64,000 nucleotides of DNA, from NCBI RefSeq assembly GCF_002885955.2, contig NZ_POQS01000010.1, positions 92,776-156,775 on the forward strand. The letters are read 5' to 3'. The position numbers and the translations under genes were made by a program. Under the pieces are notes generated by a model that did no database searches, was not told the origin of the DNA, and saw nothing but the letters and a program-made list of their open reading frames with translations. This document shows positions 52,449-60,627 of this stretch, in pieces. This DNA comes from Achromobacter pulmonis. Lineage in GTDB: Bacteria > Pseudomonadota > Gammaproteobacteria > Burkholderiales > Burkholderiaceae_B. Each line of letters begins with the position of its first letter. Positions within the stretch are counted from its first letter, which is position 1.

Positions 52449-52793
52449 ATGCAAAAAGGAAGCTGCCACTGCGGACAGATCGCGTTCGAGGTCGACGGCG
52501 ACGTGTCCCAGGTCCTGGAATGCAATTGCTCGTACTGCAGCCGCAAGGGCTATCTGCTGTGGTTCGTGCCGCGCGCCAGCCTGCGCATCACTTCGTCCAC
52601 CGATCGCATGTCGACCTACCAGTTCAACAAGCACGTGATTTCGCATCACTTCTGCGCCGATTGCGGCTGCGCGCCGTTCGCTTTCGGCGTGAGCCCGCAG
52701 GGCGAGGAAACGGCCGCGGTGAACGCGCGCTGCCTGGAGACGGTGGCCCTGGACACGCTCACGCGCATTCCGTTCGACGGGCGCAGCGCGTAA
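52449..52793 (+). CDS. GFA (glutathione-dependent formaldehyde-activating) family zinc protein
   Basis: 114 residues. The zinc-binding cysteines are all present: C6 and C8 (CHC), C25, C27 and C30 (CNCSYC), and C69, C72 and C74 (CADCGC). AGGAGCC precedes the ATG. The family is related to Gfa, but most members do not act on formaldehyde and their substrate is unknown. Confidence 0.9.
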   Translation: MQKGSCHCGQIAFEVDGDVSQVLECNCSYCSRKGYLLWFVPRASLRITSSTDRMSTYQFNKHVISHHFCADCGCAPFAFGVSPQGEETAAVNARCLETVALDTLTRIPFDGRSA

Positions 52794-52908
52794 GCGGCGC
52801 GGCGCACCCGGCCGCGCCGCGGGCTCCATCATAGGGCAATGGCGGGCGCCGCGATACGACGGCCGCGTGACATGTTTTTTCAGCGTTTGCGTCCAATAGG
52901 AGGCTGCC

Positions 52909-53520
52909 ATGTCGCTGATACCGCTGTTTCCGCTATCGAACGCGCTTTTTCCCGAGGGCGTGCTGCATCTGCGCGTCTTCGAGGTGCGCTACCTGGACAT
53001 GATCCGGCGCTGCATCGCCGACGGCAGCGAGTTCGGCGTGGTGGGCCTGCTGTCGGGGCAGGAGGTGCGCACGCCGGGCGGCGGCGAGACGCTGGCGCCC
53101 GTGGGCACGATGGCCCGCATCGACGCCTGGGACGCGCCCATGCCGGCGCTGCTGGAGCTGCGCTGCGTGGGCACGGGGCGTTTCCGGCTGCTGTCCAGCG
53201 AGGTGGCAAAATACGGCCTTTGGATGGGGCAGGCCGAGCCCATCGCCGACGATCCGCCCGCGCCCGTGCCGGCGGCCATGCAGGCCAGCGCCGACGCGCT
53301 GGGGCGCCTGGTGGCCCAGTGGCAGCGCGAAGGCGTGAGCGCCGAGCGCATGCCGGTGGGGCCGCCCTTCAGGCTGGACGACGGCGGCTGGGTCGCCAAC
53401 CGCTGGTGCGAGCTGCTGCCGCTGCCGCCGGACGACAAGGCGCGCCTGCTGGCCATGACCGATCCGGTCGGGCGGCTGGCGGCGGTCCAGGACGTGCTGC
53501 GCGGCCAGGGGCTGGCTTGA
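52909..53520 (+). CDS. LON peptidase substrate-binding (Lon-N) domain protein
   Basis: 203 residues, a stand-alone Lon N-terminal domain (IPLFPLSNALFPEGVLHLRVFEVRY, then CGTG RFRLL-like strands). No ATPase or protease part is present. AGGAGG precedes the ATG strongly. It lies just upstream of the ParB-like gene on the same strand. A role in protein-quality control is assumed by family only. Confidence 0.9.
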   Translation: MSLIPLFPLSNALFPEGVLHLRVFEVRYLDMIRRCIADGSEFGVVGLLSGQEVRTPGGGETLAPVGTMARIDAWDAPMPALLELRCVGTGRFRLLSSEVAKYGLWMGQAEPIADDPPAPVPAAMQASADALGRLVAQWQREGVSAERMPVGPPFRLDDGGWVANRWCELLPLPPDDKARLLAMTDPVGRLAAVQDVLRGQGLA

Positions 53521-53542
53521 GGCAAACCTGCATTTGGACACA

Positions 53543-54364
53543 ATGGACATCAGGATAGACGAGGGCCTGCGCGCCTATATAGACCCTTTGACCGAAGACG
53601 AGTACGCGGCGCTGGAACGCAGCCTGCTGGCCGAAGGCTGCCGCGACGCGCTGGTGCTGTGGGGCGACCTGCTGGTCGACGGACACAACCGCTACGCGCT
53701 GTGCCGCAAGCACGGCATTGCCTTCCAGACCATCCAGAACACGCGCTTCCAGTCGATCGAGGATGTGCACCTTTGGATGATAGAAAACCATCTGGGCCGG
53801 CGCAGCGTGTCGGACTTCCAGCGCGGCGTGCTGGCGCTGCGCAAGAAGGAAATCCTGCAGGCGCGCGCCGCCGCCGCCGCGCCCGACGATCCGCCCTGGG
53901 ACGAGGGTTCCGATGCGCCGCCGCTGCCGGCGCAGGCCATGCCGGTCCCGAGCCGCCAGGCGCTGGCGCGCGCCGCGCGCATCAGCAGCAACACGCTGGG
54001 GCAGATAGAAAAAATCCAGAAGGCCGCCGCGCCCGAGCTGGTGCGGGCCGTCAAGGAAGGGGCGATCTCGATCAACGCGGCCGCCGCGGTGTCTTCGCTT
54101 CCGGTCGAGCGGCAGGCGGCCGCGGTGGCGGGCGGCAGAAAGGAATTGCAGCAGGCGGCGCGCGAAGTGCGCCAGGCCAAGGCCCCGCCGCGCGAGCCGC
54201 GTCCCGAGGAACCCATCGAGAACATCGCCGACATGCCGGCCGAAATCGCGCGCCTGCGCGAACTGCTGGCGCGGCTGACGGACGAGCGCGACCAGCTGAA
54301 GAAAAAAGTGATGCACCTGACGGTGGCGCTGGCCGAAGCGCGCAGCGCCGCCGGCGGCGACTGA
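53543..54364 (+). CDS. ParB/Srx-domain protein, plasmid-partition related, no ParA
   Basis: 273 residues from ATG (a TTG three codons upstream is possible). The N-terminal ParB-like motif is LLVDGHNRYALCRKHG; a helix-turn-helix-like part follows (ALARAARISSNTLGQIEKI and AVKEGAISINAAAAV). The tail is charged coiled coil (about 230-268). Similar proteins occur on plasmids and as orphans in Burkholderiales chromosomes. There is no parA or parS-like repeat here. It is 22 bases downstream of the Lon-N gene. Confidence 0.83.
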   Translation: MDIRIDEGLRAYIDPLTEDEYAALERSLLAEGCRDALVLWGDLLVDGHNRYALCRKHGIAFQTIQNTRFQSIEDVHLWMIENHLGRRSVSDFQRGVLALRKKEILQARAAAAAPDDPPWDEGSDAPPLPAQAMPVPSRQALARAARISSNTLGQIEKIQKAAAPELVRAVKEGAISINAAAAVSSLPVERQAAAVAGGRKELQQAAREVRQAKAPPREPRPEEPIENIADMPAEIARLRELLARLTDERDQLKKKVMHLTVALAEARSAAGGD

Positions 54365-54371
54365 GGCGTCT

Positions 54372-54743
54372 TCAGCCGCAGCGGATCGCGGTCATGACGT
54401 CCTTGTCGTCGACGATCAGGTTCAGGCGGGTGGCGTTGTATTCCATGGTTACGACCTGGCCCGGGCGCAGCATGCGGGCGGTGGAGCTGCCGCTGCGCGT
54501 GCGCAGGTCTTCCATCACGGACGGGGTGGCCTTCTGGCCGATCTGCGACTGCAGCGCCGCGGCGTCGCAGGTCTTGCCGCCATAGCCGGAGGCGCTGGAC
54601 ATGCCCGACGAGGAAGCGGCGCCGGACGAGGACGAAGCGCTGGAGGAGCTGGAGCCCGATGCGCTGGACGAACGCGGTGCTCCGGTGTTGGCGCATGCGG
54701 CCAGACTGGCGACCAGCAGGAAGGGAATCAGCTTGCGGATCAT
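54372..54743 (-). CDS. I78-type peptidase-inhibitor lipoprotein
   Basis: 123 residues. The signal ends in SLAAC, predicting lipidated C18. A Ser/Ala/Gly-rich linker (about residues 25-55) leads to the inhibitor I78 domain (about 58-123: CDAAALQSQIGQKAT, GSSTARMLRPGQVVTMEYNATRLNLIVD) with two cysteines, one at the start and one next to the C-terminus. The start was set at MIRKLIPFLLVASL with AGGAG upstream. It converges on the ParB-like gene. Confidence 0.83.
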   Translation of the reverse strand: MIRKLIPFLLVASLAACANTGAPRSSSASGSSSSSASSSSGAASSSGMSSASGYGGKTCDAAALQSQIGQKATPSVMEDLRTRSGSSTARMLRPGQVVTMEYNATRLNLIVDDKDVMTAIRCG

Positions 54744-54827
54744 GTAGAACTCCTTACAACAACGCGTCGAAAAAGCCATGATAGACCAGCCGCGGCGCGC
54801 TGTGCTCAGGGCGGGCGCGAGCCCGTC

Positions 54828-57800
54828 CTAATGGAAGTTGCGGCTGCGCGCGGACAGTCCGCCCAACAGCTCGGACAGATCCACCAGCCGCTGCGCCACC
54901 AGGTGGCGCACGCCGTCCACGCTTTGCCAGGAACCGTATACGCCCAGCAGCGCCGACCCCAGCAGTTCGCGGCGCTGGCGTTCTATCAGTTCGGGGCGCA
55001 CGATCACGTTGACCGGACCGGTCTCGTCTTCCAGGGTGACGAAGATGACGCCCTTGGAGGTTTGCGGGCGCTGGCGCACGGTGACGATGCCGCAGGCGCG
55101 CGCCACGCGCTTGTCGGGGTAGCCGTTGAGCACCGCGGCGGGCTGGAAATTGCGCGCCGCCAGCTCGGCGCGCAGCAGCGCCACGGGGTGGCTGCGCAGG
55201 GTCAGGCCCACGCTGCGGTAGTCCGCGGCCACGGCCTGGCTCTCGGTCGGGGCGGACAGCCGCGGCGCGGCGGTTTCGACGATGGCGGCGTCGCGCAGCA
55301 GGTCGCGGCTGTGCACGCTGGCGGCGGCTTCCCAGCTGGCCTGGCGGCGGTGGCCGGCCAGCGTGCGCAGGGCGTCGCCGGCGGCCAGGGCGTTGAGGTC
55401 GTGGCGCGTGAGCGCGGCGCGGCGCGCCAGGTCGCCGGTGTCGGCGAACGGCGCGGCGGCGCGCGCGGCCTCGATGCGCCGCACGGCGTCCTCGCGCATG
55501 CCCTGCAGCAGGCTCAGCCCCAGCCGCACGGCGGGACGCGGCGCATCGGGGGCGGGCGCGTGCGGATGCGGCGCGCGCCGCGCGCCGGGGTGGCCCGCCG
55601 GCAGGGGCTCCAGGGCCGAGTCCCAGCCGCTGACCGTGACGTCGGCCGGCAGCACGCAGACGCCGTGGCGGCGGGCGTCCTGGACCAGCTGGGCCGGCGC
55701 GTAAAAGCCCATGGGCTGGGAATTGAGCAGGGCGGCCAGGAAGGCCTCGGGCTCGTGCCGCTTGAGCCAGGAGCTGGCATACGCCAGCAGCGCGAAGCTG
55801 GCGGCGTGGCTTTCGGGAAACCCGTATTCGCCGAAGCCTTCGATCTGCCGGAACAGCGCTTCGGCGAATTCCAGCGTGTAGCCGTGGGCCAGCAGGCCGC
55901 CGACCAGCTTGGCGCGGTATTTGTCCACGCCGCCCTTGCGCTTCCAGGCGGCCATGGAGCGGCGCAGCTGGTCGGCGTCGCCCGGCGTGAAGCCGGCGGC
56001 GACCACGGCGATCTGCATGACCTGTTCCTGGAAGATCGGCACGCCCAGCGTGCGTTCGAGCACGCCGCGCACTTTTTCGCTGGGATAGCTGGCGCCTTCC
56101 TTGCTCTGGCGGCGGCGCAGGTAGGGGTGGACCATGCCGCCCTGGATCGGTCCGGGCCGCACGATGGCCACCTGCACCACCAGGTCGTAGTATTCGCGCG
56201 GGCGCAGGCGCGGCAGCATGCTCATCTGCGCGCGCGATTCGATCTGGAACACGCCGATGGTGTCGGCGTCGCAGATCATGTCGTAGGTGGCGGCGTCGTC
56301 CGGCGGGATGTCCTGCAGCCGCAAGGGCCGGCCGCGGCGCTGCCCGGCCAGCTCCAGCGTGCGGCGCAGCGCCGACAGCATGCCCAGCGCCAGCACGTCC
56401 ACCTTGAGCAGGCCCAGCGCGTCCAGGTCGTCCTTGTCCCATTGCACGACGCTGCGGTCCGGCATGGCGGCGTTTTCGATGGGAACCAGGCGCGACAGCT
56501 TGCCGCGCGCAATCACGAAGCCGCCCGGGTGCTGCGACAAATGCCGCGGAAATCCCATCAGGGTGTGCGCCAGCGCCGCCCATTGCCGCGCCACCTGCGA
56601 ATCCGGGTCCAGCCCGCAGCCGCCCAGCGTGCGCAGCATTTCCTTCTTGCTGTCCCACCATTGGTGGGCGCGCGCCACCGCGTCGATCACGCCCGGGTCC
56701 ACGCCCAGCGCGCGGCCGGTGTCGCGCAGCACGCTGCGCGGCCGGTAGGAAATGACCACGGCGGTCAGCGCGGCGCGGTGCCGGCCGTACTTGTCGTAGA
56801 TGTACTGGATGACTTCTTCGCGGCGCTGGTGTTCGAAGTCCACGTCGATGTCGGGCGGCTCGTTGCGCTCCTTGCTGATGAAGCGTTCGAACAGGCTGTT
56901 GCCGCGCGCGGGATCGACCTCGGTGATGCCCAGGCAGTAGCAGACCGCGGAGTTGGCCGCCGAGCCGCGGCCCTGGCACAGAATGCCCTGGCTGCGGGCG
57001 TACTGGACGATGTCGTAGACGGTCAGGAAATAGGCTTCGTAGCGCAGCTCGGCGATCAGGCTCAGTTCTTTCTCGATCTGCGCGGCCACTTCCGGCGGCA
57101 CCCCGCCGGGAAAGCGGCGCACGGCCCCGGCCTGCGTTTCCTGGCGCAGGTAGGTGGCCGGCGTGTGCCCGCGCGGCACGATCTCGTCCGGATATTCGTA
57201 GCGCAGCTGCTCCAGCGAAAACGCGCAGCGGCGGGCCACCACCAGCGTCTGGGCCAGCGCCTGGGGCGGATAGAGATTGGCCAGGCGCATGCGCGTGCGC
57301 AGGTGCTGCTCGGCGTTGCCGGACAGTTCATAGCCGCACTGGGACACCGGCTGGCGGGTGCGGATGCCGGTCAGCGTGTCGTGCAGCGGCTTGCGCGAGC
57401 GCACGTGCATCTGCACCTGGCCCAGCGCCACCACGGGCAGCTGCGCGGCCTGCGCCGCCTGTTCCACCGCGGCGCGGTGCAGGTCGTCGCGGCAACGGTG
57501 GAGCAGGCTCAGCCCGACCCAGGCGCGCTGGCCGAAGGCGCGCGCCAGCCAGCGCGCCTGCTGCGTCATGCGTTCGGCGTCGAGGCCGTAGGCGGGGCTG
57601 AGGATGGCCAGGCATTCGGGCATGTGACGCAGATGGGCGTAGCCCGCGGGCGGATGGGTCAGGTCTTCCGGAGCCAACCGGTATTCGCCCTTGGGGGCGC
57701 GGGTGCGCGCCAGGGTGATGAGTTCGGACAGGTTTCCATAGCCCTCGCGGGTCTGGGCCAGCAGGGTCAGGTCCAGCGGCGCGGCGTCGGGCGCGGCGCG

Positions 57801-58046
57801 CAACTGGAAGGTGGCGCCGATCAGCAGCGGCAGGTTGCGGGCCTTGGCCTCCACGTGGGCGCGGACCGCGCCCGCCAGCGAGCACTCGTCGGTGATGGCC
57901 AGCGCCGCGTAGCCCAGCTCGGCGGCGCGGGTGACCAGCTCTTCCGGATGCGAGGCGCCTTGCAGGAAGGAGAAGTTGGACTGGCATTGCAGCTCGGCGT
58001 AGCCGGGCAGGCCGGCCGCAACGGCCTCGGGGAGATCGTGTTCCAT
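54828..58046 (-). CDS. dnaE2: Error-prone DNA polymerase III alpha subunit DnaE2 (ImuC)
   Basis: 1072 residues, normal for DnaE2. The PHP domain begins YAELQCQSNFSFLQGASHPEELV. The catalytic aspartates are in PPDIDVDF (residues 397-404; D399, D401, D403). The central part includes GRGSAANSAVCYCLGITEVDPAR, and an OB fold occupies the last 150 residues. It lies 8 bases after the imuB stop in the SOS mutasome operon. It synthesises past lesions together with ImuB. Confidence 0.97.
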   Translation of the reverse strand: MEHDLPEAVAAGLPGYAELQCQSNFSFLQGASHPEELVTRAAELGYAALAITDECSLAGAVRAHVEAKARNLPLLIGATFQLRAAPDAAPLDLTLLAQTREGYGNLSELITLARTRAPKGEYRLAPEDLTHPPAGYAHLRHMPECLAILSPAYGLDAERMTQQARWLARAFGQRAWVGLSLLHRCRDDLHRAAVEQAAQAAQLPVVALGQVQMHVRSRKPLHDTLTGIRTRQPVSQCGYELSGNAEQHLRTRMRLANLYPPQALAQTLVVARRCAFSLEQLRYEYPDEIVPRGHTPATYLRQETQAGAVRRFPGGVPPEVAAQIEKELSLIAELRYEAYFLTVYDIVQYARSQGILCQGRGSAANSAVCYCLGITEVDPARGNSLFERFISKERNEPPDIDVDFEHQRREEVIQYIYDKYGRHRAALTAVVISYRPRSVLRDTGRALGVDPGVIDAVARAHQWWDSKKEMLRTLGGCGLDPDSQVARQWAALAHTLMGFPRHLSQHPGGFVIARGKLSRLVPIENAAMPDRSVVQWDKDDLDALGLLKVDVLALGMLSALRRTLELAGQRRGRPLRLQDIPPDDAATYDMICDADTIGVFQIESRAQMSMLPRLRPREYYDLVVQVAIVRPGPIQGGMVHPYLRRRQSKEGASYPSEKVRGVLERTLGVPIFQEQVMQIAVVAAGFTPGDADQLRRSMAAWKRKGGVDKYRAKLVGGLLAHGYTLEFAEALFRQIEGFGEYGFPESHAASFALLAYASSWLKRHEPEAFLAALLNSQPMGFYAPAQLVQDARRHGVCVLPADVTVSGWDSALEPLPAGHPGARRAPHPHAPAPDAPRPAVRLGLSLLQGMREDAVRRIEAARAAAPFADTGDLARRAALTRHDLNALAAGDALRTLAGHRRQASWEAAASVHSRDLLRDAAIVETAAPRLSAPTESQAVAADYRSVGLTLRSHPVALLRAELAARNFQPAAVLNGYPDKRVARACGIVTVRQRPQTSKGVIFVTLEDETGPVNVIVRPELIERQRRELLGSALLGVYGSWQSVDGVRHLVAQRLVDLSELLGGLSARSRNFH

Positions 58047-58054
58047 CTGGACTC

Positions 58055-59524
58055 TCAGGCATAGAGCCCGTGCAGGAACCAGCGGGCGTGCTCGGCGTCG
58101 CGCTCGCGGTAGATCCAGTAGCGCGCGGCGGCCTCGTCCTCGGCGACGAAGTAGTCGCGCACGGTCAGGTCCGGGTCCCACCAGCCGCTTTCGATGCGCT
58201 CGGGGCCGCGCATCAGGCGCAGCGCATGGCCGCCGTACTGCGGACGGTGGCCGGACAGCTTCAGGGGCAGCGGCGGGTCCAGCAGCCAGAACGGCCGGTC
58301 CAGCAGCTCGGGCAGCGGGGCGGGACGGGCCGCGGGAGCCAGCGCATCGCCCCAGGCGTTGGCGGCCTCGGGGCGATGGTCGGGCACGGGACAGGCGTGG
58401 CGCACCTGGCCGCGGCCCAGCCGCGCCGCCAGCAGGTCCAGCAGCCTGGCGTGGTCGGCGGCGCTGCCGCCGGGTTCGGGAAACAGCGTGGCGCTGGCGG
58501 CGGGCTGCTCCTGCGTGTCCGGCGCCAGCAGCGCGACGGCGATCACCGGCGCCTGCAGCGTGTAGCGGGCCAGTTTTTCGCGCAGCAGGCCGAGGATCTG
58601 CTGCGCCTGCCAGACCGGCTGCGCCAGGGCCAGCTCCACCTCGGCGGGCGGCCGGGCATGGCGGCCGCGCTCGTGTTCCAGGCTGAGCACCACGCGCCGC
58701 ACCGCGAGCCGGCGCGCGCTCAGCCAGCCGGCCAGTTGCTCGGCCAGGCGGCGCGCCACCGCCAGCACGGCGTCGGTGTGCTCCACGTAGTCCATGAGTT
58801 CGATGCGCCGCTCGAACCGGGGCGGCGGTTCGATCCAGCGGTAGAGTTCGGGCGCCTGGCCATAGGCCGCGTCCAGCGCCTGCAGCAGTTCGGGCGCGCT
58901 GCGCCGCTGCAGGCCGGCGCGCGGCAGGGCGCGCAGGTCCGCCAGGCTGTGGCAACCGATGTCGTCCAGCCAGTCGCGGCGGGCCTGGGCCTGCGGCAGC
59001 AGCGCCAGGGGCAGGGCGTCCAGCCGCCGGACCAGCGTGGGCAGCGTCAGCACGCGCCGGGGCGCGCGCCGGCCGGGACGGCGCGCCAGCAGCCAGGCGC
59101 CCATGGCGGTGGGGGCCATGCCCAGCGTGACGCGCAGGTCCAGCGCGCGCAGCGTGGCGGCCACCCGGCGGCTCAGGGCGCGCGGGCCGCGGAAGAACAT
59201 CAGGCTGGCGCCCACGTTCAGCAGCACCGTGTCGTCGCCCGCCAGCGCGACTTCGGGCGTGTATTGCAGCAGGGCCAGCGCCGCGCCCTGCAGGGTTTCG
59301 GCCTCGGCCAGCGGATCGCGCGCCAGCAGTTCGACCTGGGGCGCGATGGCGGCGGCGCCGGCGCGGCGCATGCCGGGCCGCACGCCGGCCAGGCGGGCGG
59401 CGGGCGTCAGGGCGGCGACGCGTTCCTGGTCCAGGACCGCGAACGCCGGCCCCTCATGCGGCCAGTGCGGGCGTATGGCGTCCAGCGGCAGGCAGCGCAG
59501 GCAGGCGGCGATCCAGAGGCGCAT
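58055..59524 (-). CDS. imuB: DNA polymerase Y-family protein ImuB
   Basis: 489 residues. The N-terminus MRLWIAACLRCLPLDA aligns with the palm of Y-family polymerases but has lost the usual acidic metal-binding pattern, as known for ImuB, a non-catalytic adaptor. The fingers and little-finger parts follow (for example GDDTVLLNVGASLMFFRG). ImuB connects DnaE2 and ImuA to the beta clamp. It overlaps imuA by 71 bases. Confidence 0.95.
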   Translation of the reverse strand: MRLWIAACLRCLPLDAIRPHWPHEGPAFAVLDQERVAALTPAARLAGVRPGMRRAGAAAIAPQVELLARDPLAEAETLQGAALALLQYTPEVALAGDDTVLLNVGASLMFFRGPRALSRRVAATLRALDLRVTLGMAPTAMGAWLLARRPGRRAPRRVLTLPTLVRRLDALPLALLPQAQARRDWLDDIGCHSLADLRALPRAGLQRRSAPELLQALDAAYGQAPELYRWIEPPPRFERRIELMDYVEHTDAVLAVARRLAEQLAGWLSARRLAVRRVVLSLEHERGRHARPPAEVELALAQPVWQAQQILGLLREKLARYTLQAPVIAVALLAPDTQEQPAASATLFPEPGGSAADHARLLDLLAARLGRGQVRHACPVPDHRPEAANAWGDALAPAARPAPLPELLDRPFWLLDPPLPLKLSGHRPQYGGHALRLMRGPERIESGWWDPDLTVRDYFVAEDEAAARYWIYRERDAEHARWFLHGLYA

Positions 59525-60158
59525 GGCGGGAAGGAGAAGTAGAGGCGGCGCCGGGCTCCAGGCCGATATACAGCGGCGTGTCGCAGGCCGGCCCGCGGCG
59601 CTTGAGTATCTGCACCGACAGCCCGCCCGGCGCGGGCGCCAGCGCCAGCCGCAAGGGCGCGGGCGTGGCGTTGCGGGCCGCCTCGGCGGGACGCAGGGCG
59701 ACGAACAGCAGGTCGCTGGCCTGGGCGGCCAGGTGCAGGCGGCGCAGGGACTCGGGCCGTACCCGGGGCAGCCAGCAGATCAGGGCCCCGCAGCTGCCGT
59801 TCTTCAGGATCTGCTCGGCGGCCCAGAGCGCATCGGCGGGTTTCTCGGGGGCCACCCACAACAGCTGGCGCGGGTCCAGCCGCCAGCTCATCCAGCTGGC
59901 GATATGCGGCGCGTGCGGCGGCTGCACCAGCGCGATGGCGCGGCGGGTTTCCAGCTGCGCCAGGGCCGGACGCAGCAGGCGGATTTCGCCGACGCCGGGA
60001 TGCGGCGCCAGCAGCTCGATCAGCGAACCCAGCGGCCAGCCGCCATCCGGCAGCTCGGCCGACAGCGCCGCATGCCCGGTGGGCAGGCAGCGGGCGGCAC
60101 CCTGAGCCAGTTGGGTGGCGCGCCATAGCGCGGGATGGATGCGTTCCGGGGACTGCAT
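59454..60158 (-). CDS. imuA: Translesion-synthesis protein ImuA (SulA/RecA-like)
   Basis: 234 residues from ATG 60158. A TTG 30 bases upstream is excluded because it lies inside the -10 element. The RecA-like core without functional Walker residues is recognisable (LWRATQLAQG, GGWPLGSLIELLAPHPGVGEIRLLRPAL, LWVAPEKPADALWAAEQILKNG). Its C-terminal 23 residues lie in the overlap with imuB. It is the first gene of the SOS mutasome operon; expression is controlled by the upstream LexA box. Confidence 0.93.
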   Translation of the reverse strand: MQSPERIHPALWRATQLAQGAARCLPTGHAALSAELPDGGWPLGSLIELLAPHPGVGEIRLLRPALAQLETRRAIALVQPPHAPHIASWMSWRLDPRQLLWVAPEKPADALWAAEQILKNGSCGALICWLPRVRPESLRRLHLAAQASDLLFVALRPAEAARNATPAPLRLALAPAPGGLSVQILKRRGPACDTPLYIGLEPGAASTSPSRHAPLDRRLPALPAAGRHTPALAA

Positions 60159-60187
60159 GGCAACACGTAGGAAAGGTCTGAGAACCA

Positions 60188-60210
60188 ATTATAGCTGTAT
60201 GAATATACAG
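60188..60210 (-). promoter_or_regulatory. LexA (SOS) box and -10 element of the imuA operon
   Basis: CTGTATGAATATACAG at 60195-60210 is a perfect CTGT-N8-ACAG LexA box. On the minus strand it is followed by a perfect TATAAT (60193 to 60188). The box therefore fills the spacer upstream of the -10, ideal for repression of the mutasome operon. Confidence 0.9.
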
Positions 60211-60328
60211 TAGTCGTCGTGGGCAGACCATCTACATTTTGCTGTGTGGCGGCGACAAGAAATCCCAATCGCGGGATATTGCAATAGCCAAGAGCTTATG
60301 GGCCGAACTTAAACGGAGTGCAACATGA
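60203..60328 (+). pseudogene. 5'-truncated HI1419-family toxin remnant
   Basis: In frame before the antitoxin is a peptide with QTIYILLCGGDKKSQSRDIA then KSLWAELKRSAT and a stop, the C-terminal half of a HI1419-type RelE-like toxin. The CGGDK motif is intact. The TGA overlaps the antitoxin ATG by four bases. The frame is closed at 60200-60202 by a TGA, inside the LexA box, with no start codon, so the N-terminal half is missing. The break lies at the imuA promoter. Confidence 0.8.
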
Positions 60329-60627
60329 CAAAGCTGCGTGATTTCGATCCGGCGAACTATCTGACCGATGACGAGACGATTGCCCACTATCTGGCAGATG
60401 CGATTCAGGATGCCGATCCGGATGCTTTCCTTCAAGCGCTGGGCGATGTGGCCCGCGCGCGCGGGATTGGCACGATAGCTGAGGAATCGGGATTGGCCCG
60501 CACCAATCTTTATCGCGTCCTCGCTCCTGGGGCCAATCCCAGCTACCGCACGCTGCGCCGCGTGATGGACACGTTGGGCGTATCCTTCACGGCGGTATCC
60601 AAAACCAGGGATACGGTACCCGCCTAA
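60325..60627 (+). CDS. HI1420-family antitoxin
   Basis: 100 residues matching the addiction-module antidote family: MTKLRDFDPANYLTDDETIAHYLADAIQD at the start, then the XRE-like helix-turn-helix IGTIAEESGLARTNLYRVLAPGANPSYRTLRRVMDTLG. CGGAG is placed before the ATG. Its stop overlaps the stop of the convergent amino-acid permease gene. The toxin partner is only a remnant. Confidence 0.9.
   Translation: MTKLRDFDPANYLTDDETIAHYLADAIQDADPDAFLQALGDVARARGIGTIAEESGLARTNLYRVLAPGANPSYRTLRRVMDTLGVSFTAVSKTRDTVPA

Noticed and set aside
54831-58064. Plus-strand ORF of 1077 codons
   Set aside because: Antisense shadow of dnaE2, with no recognisable domain and biased composition.
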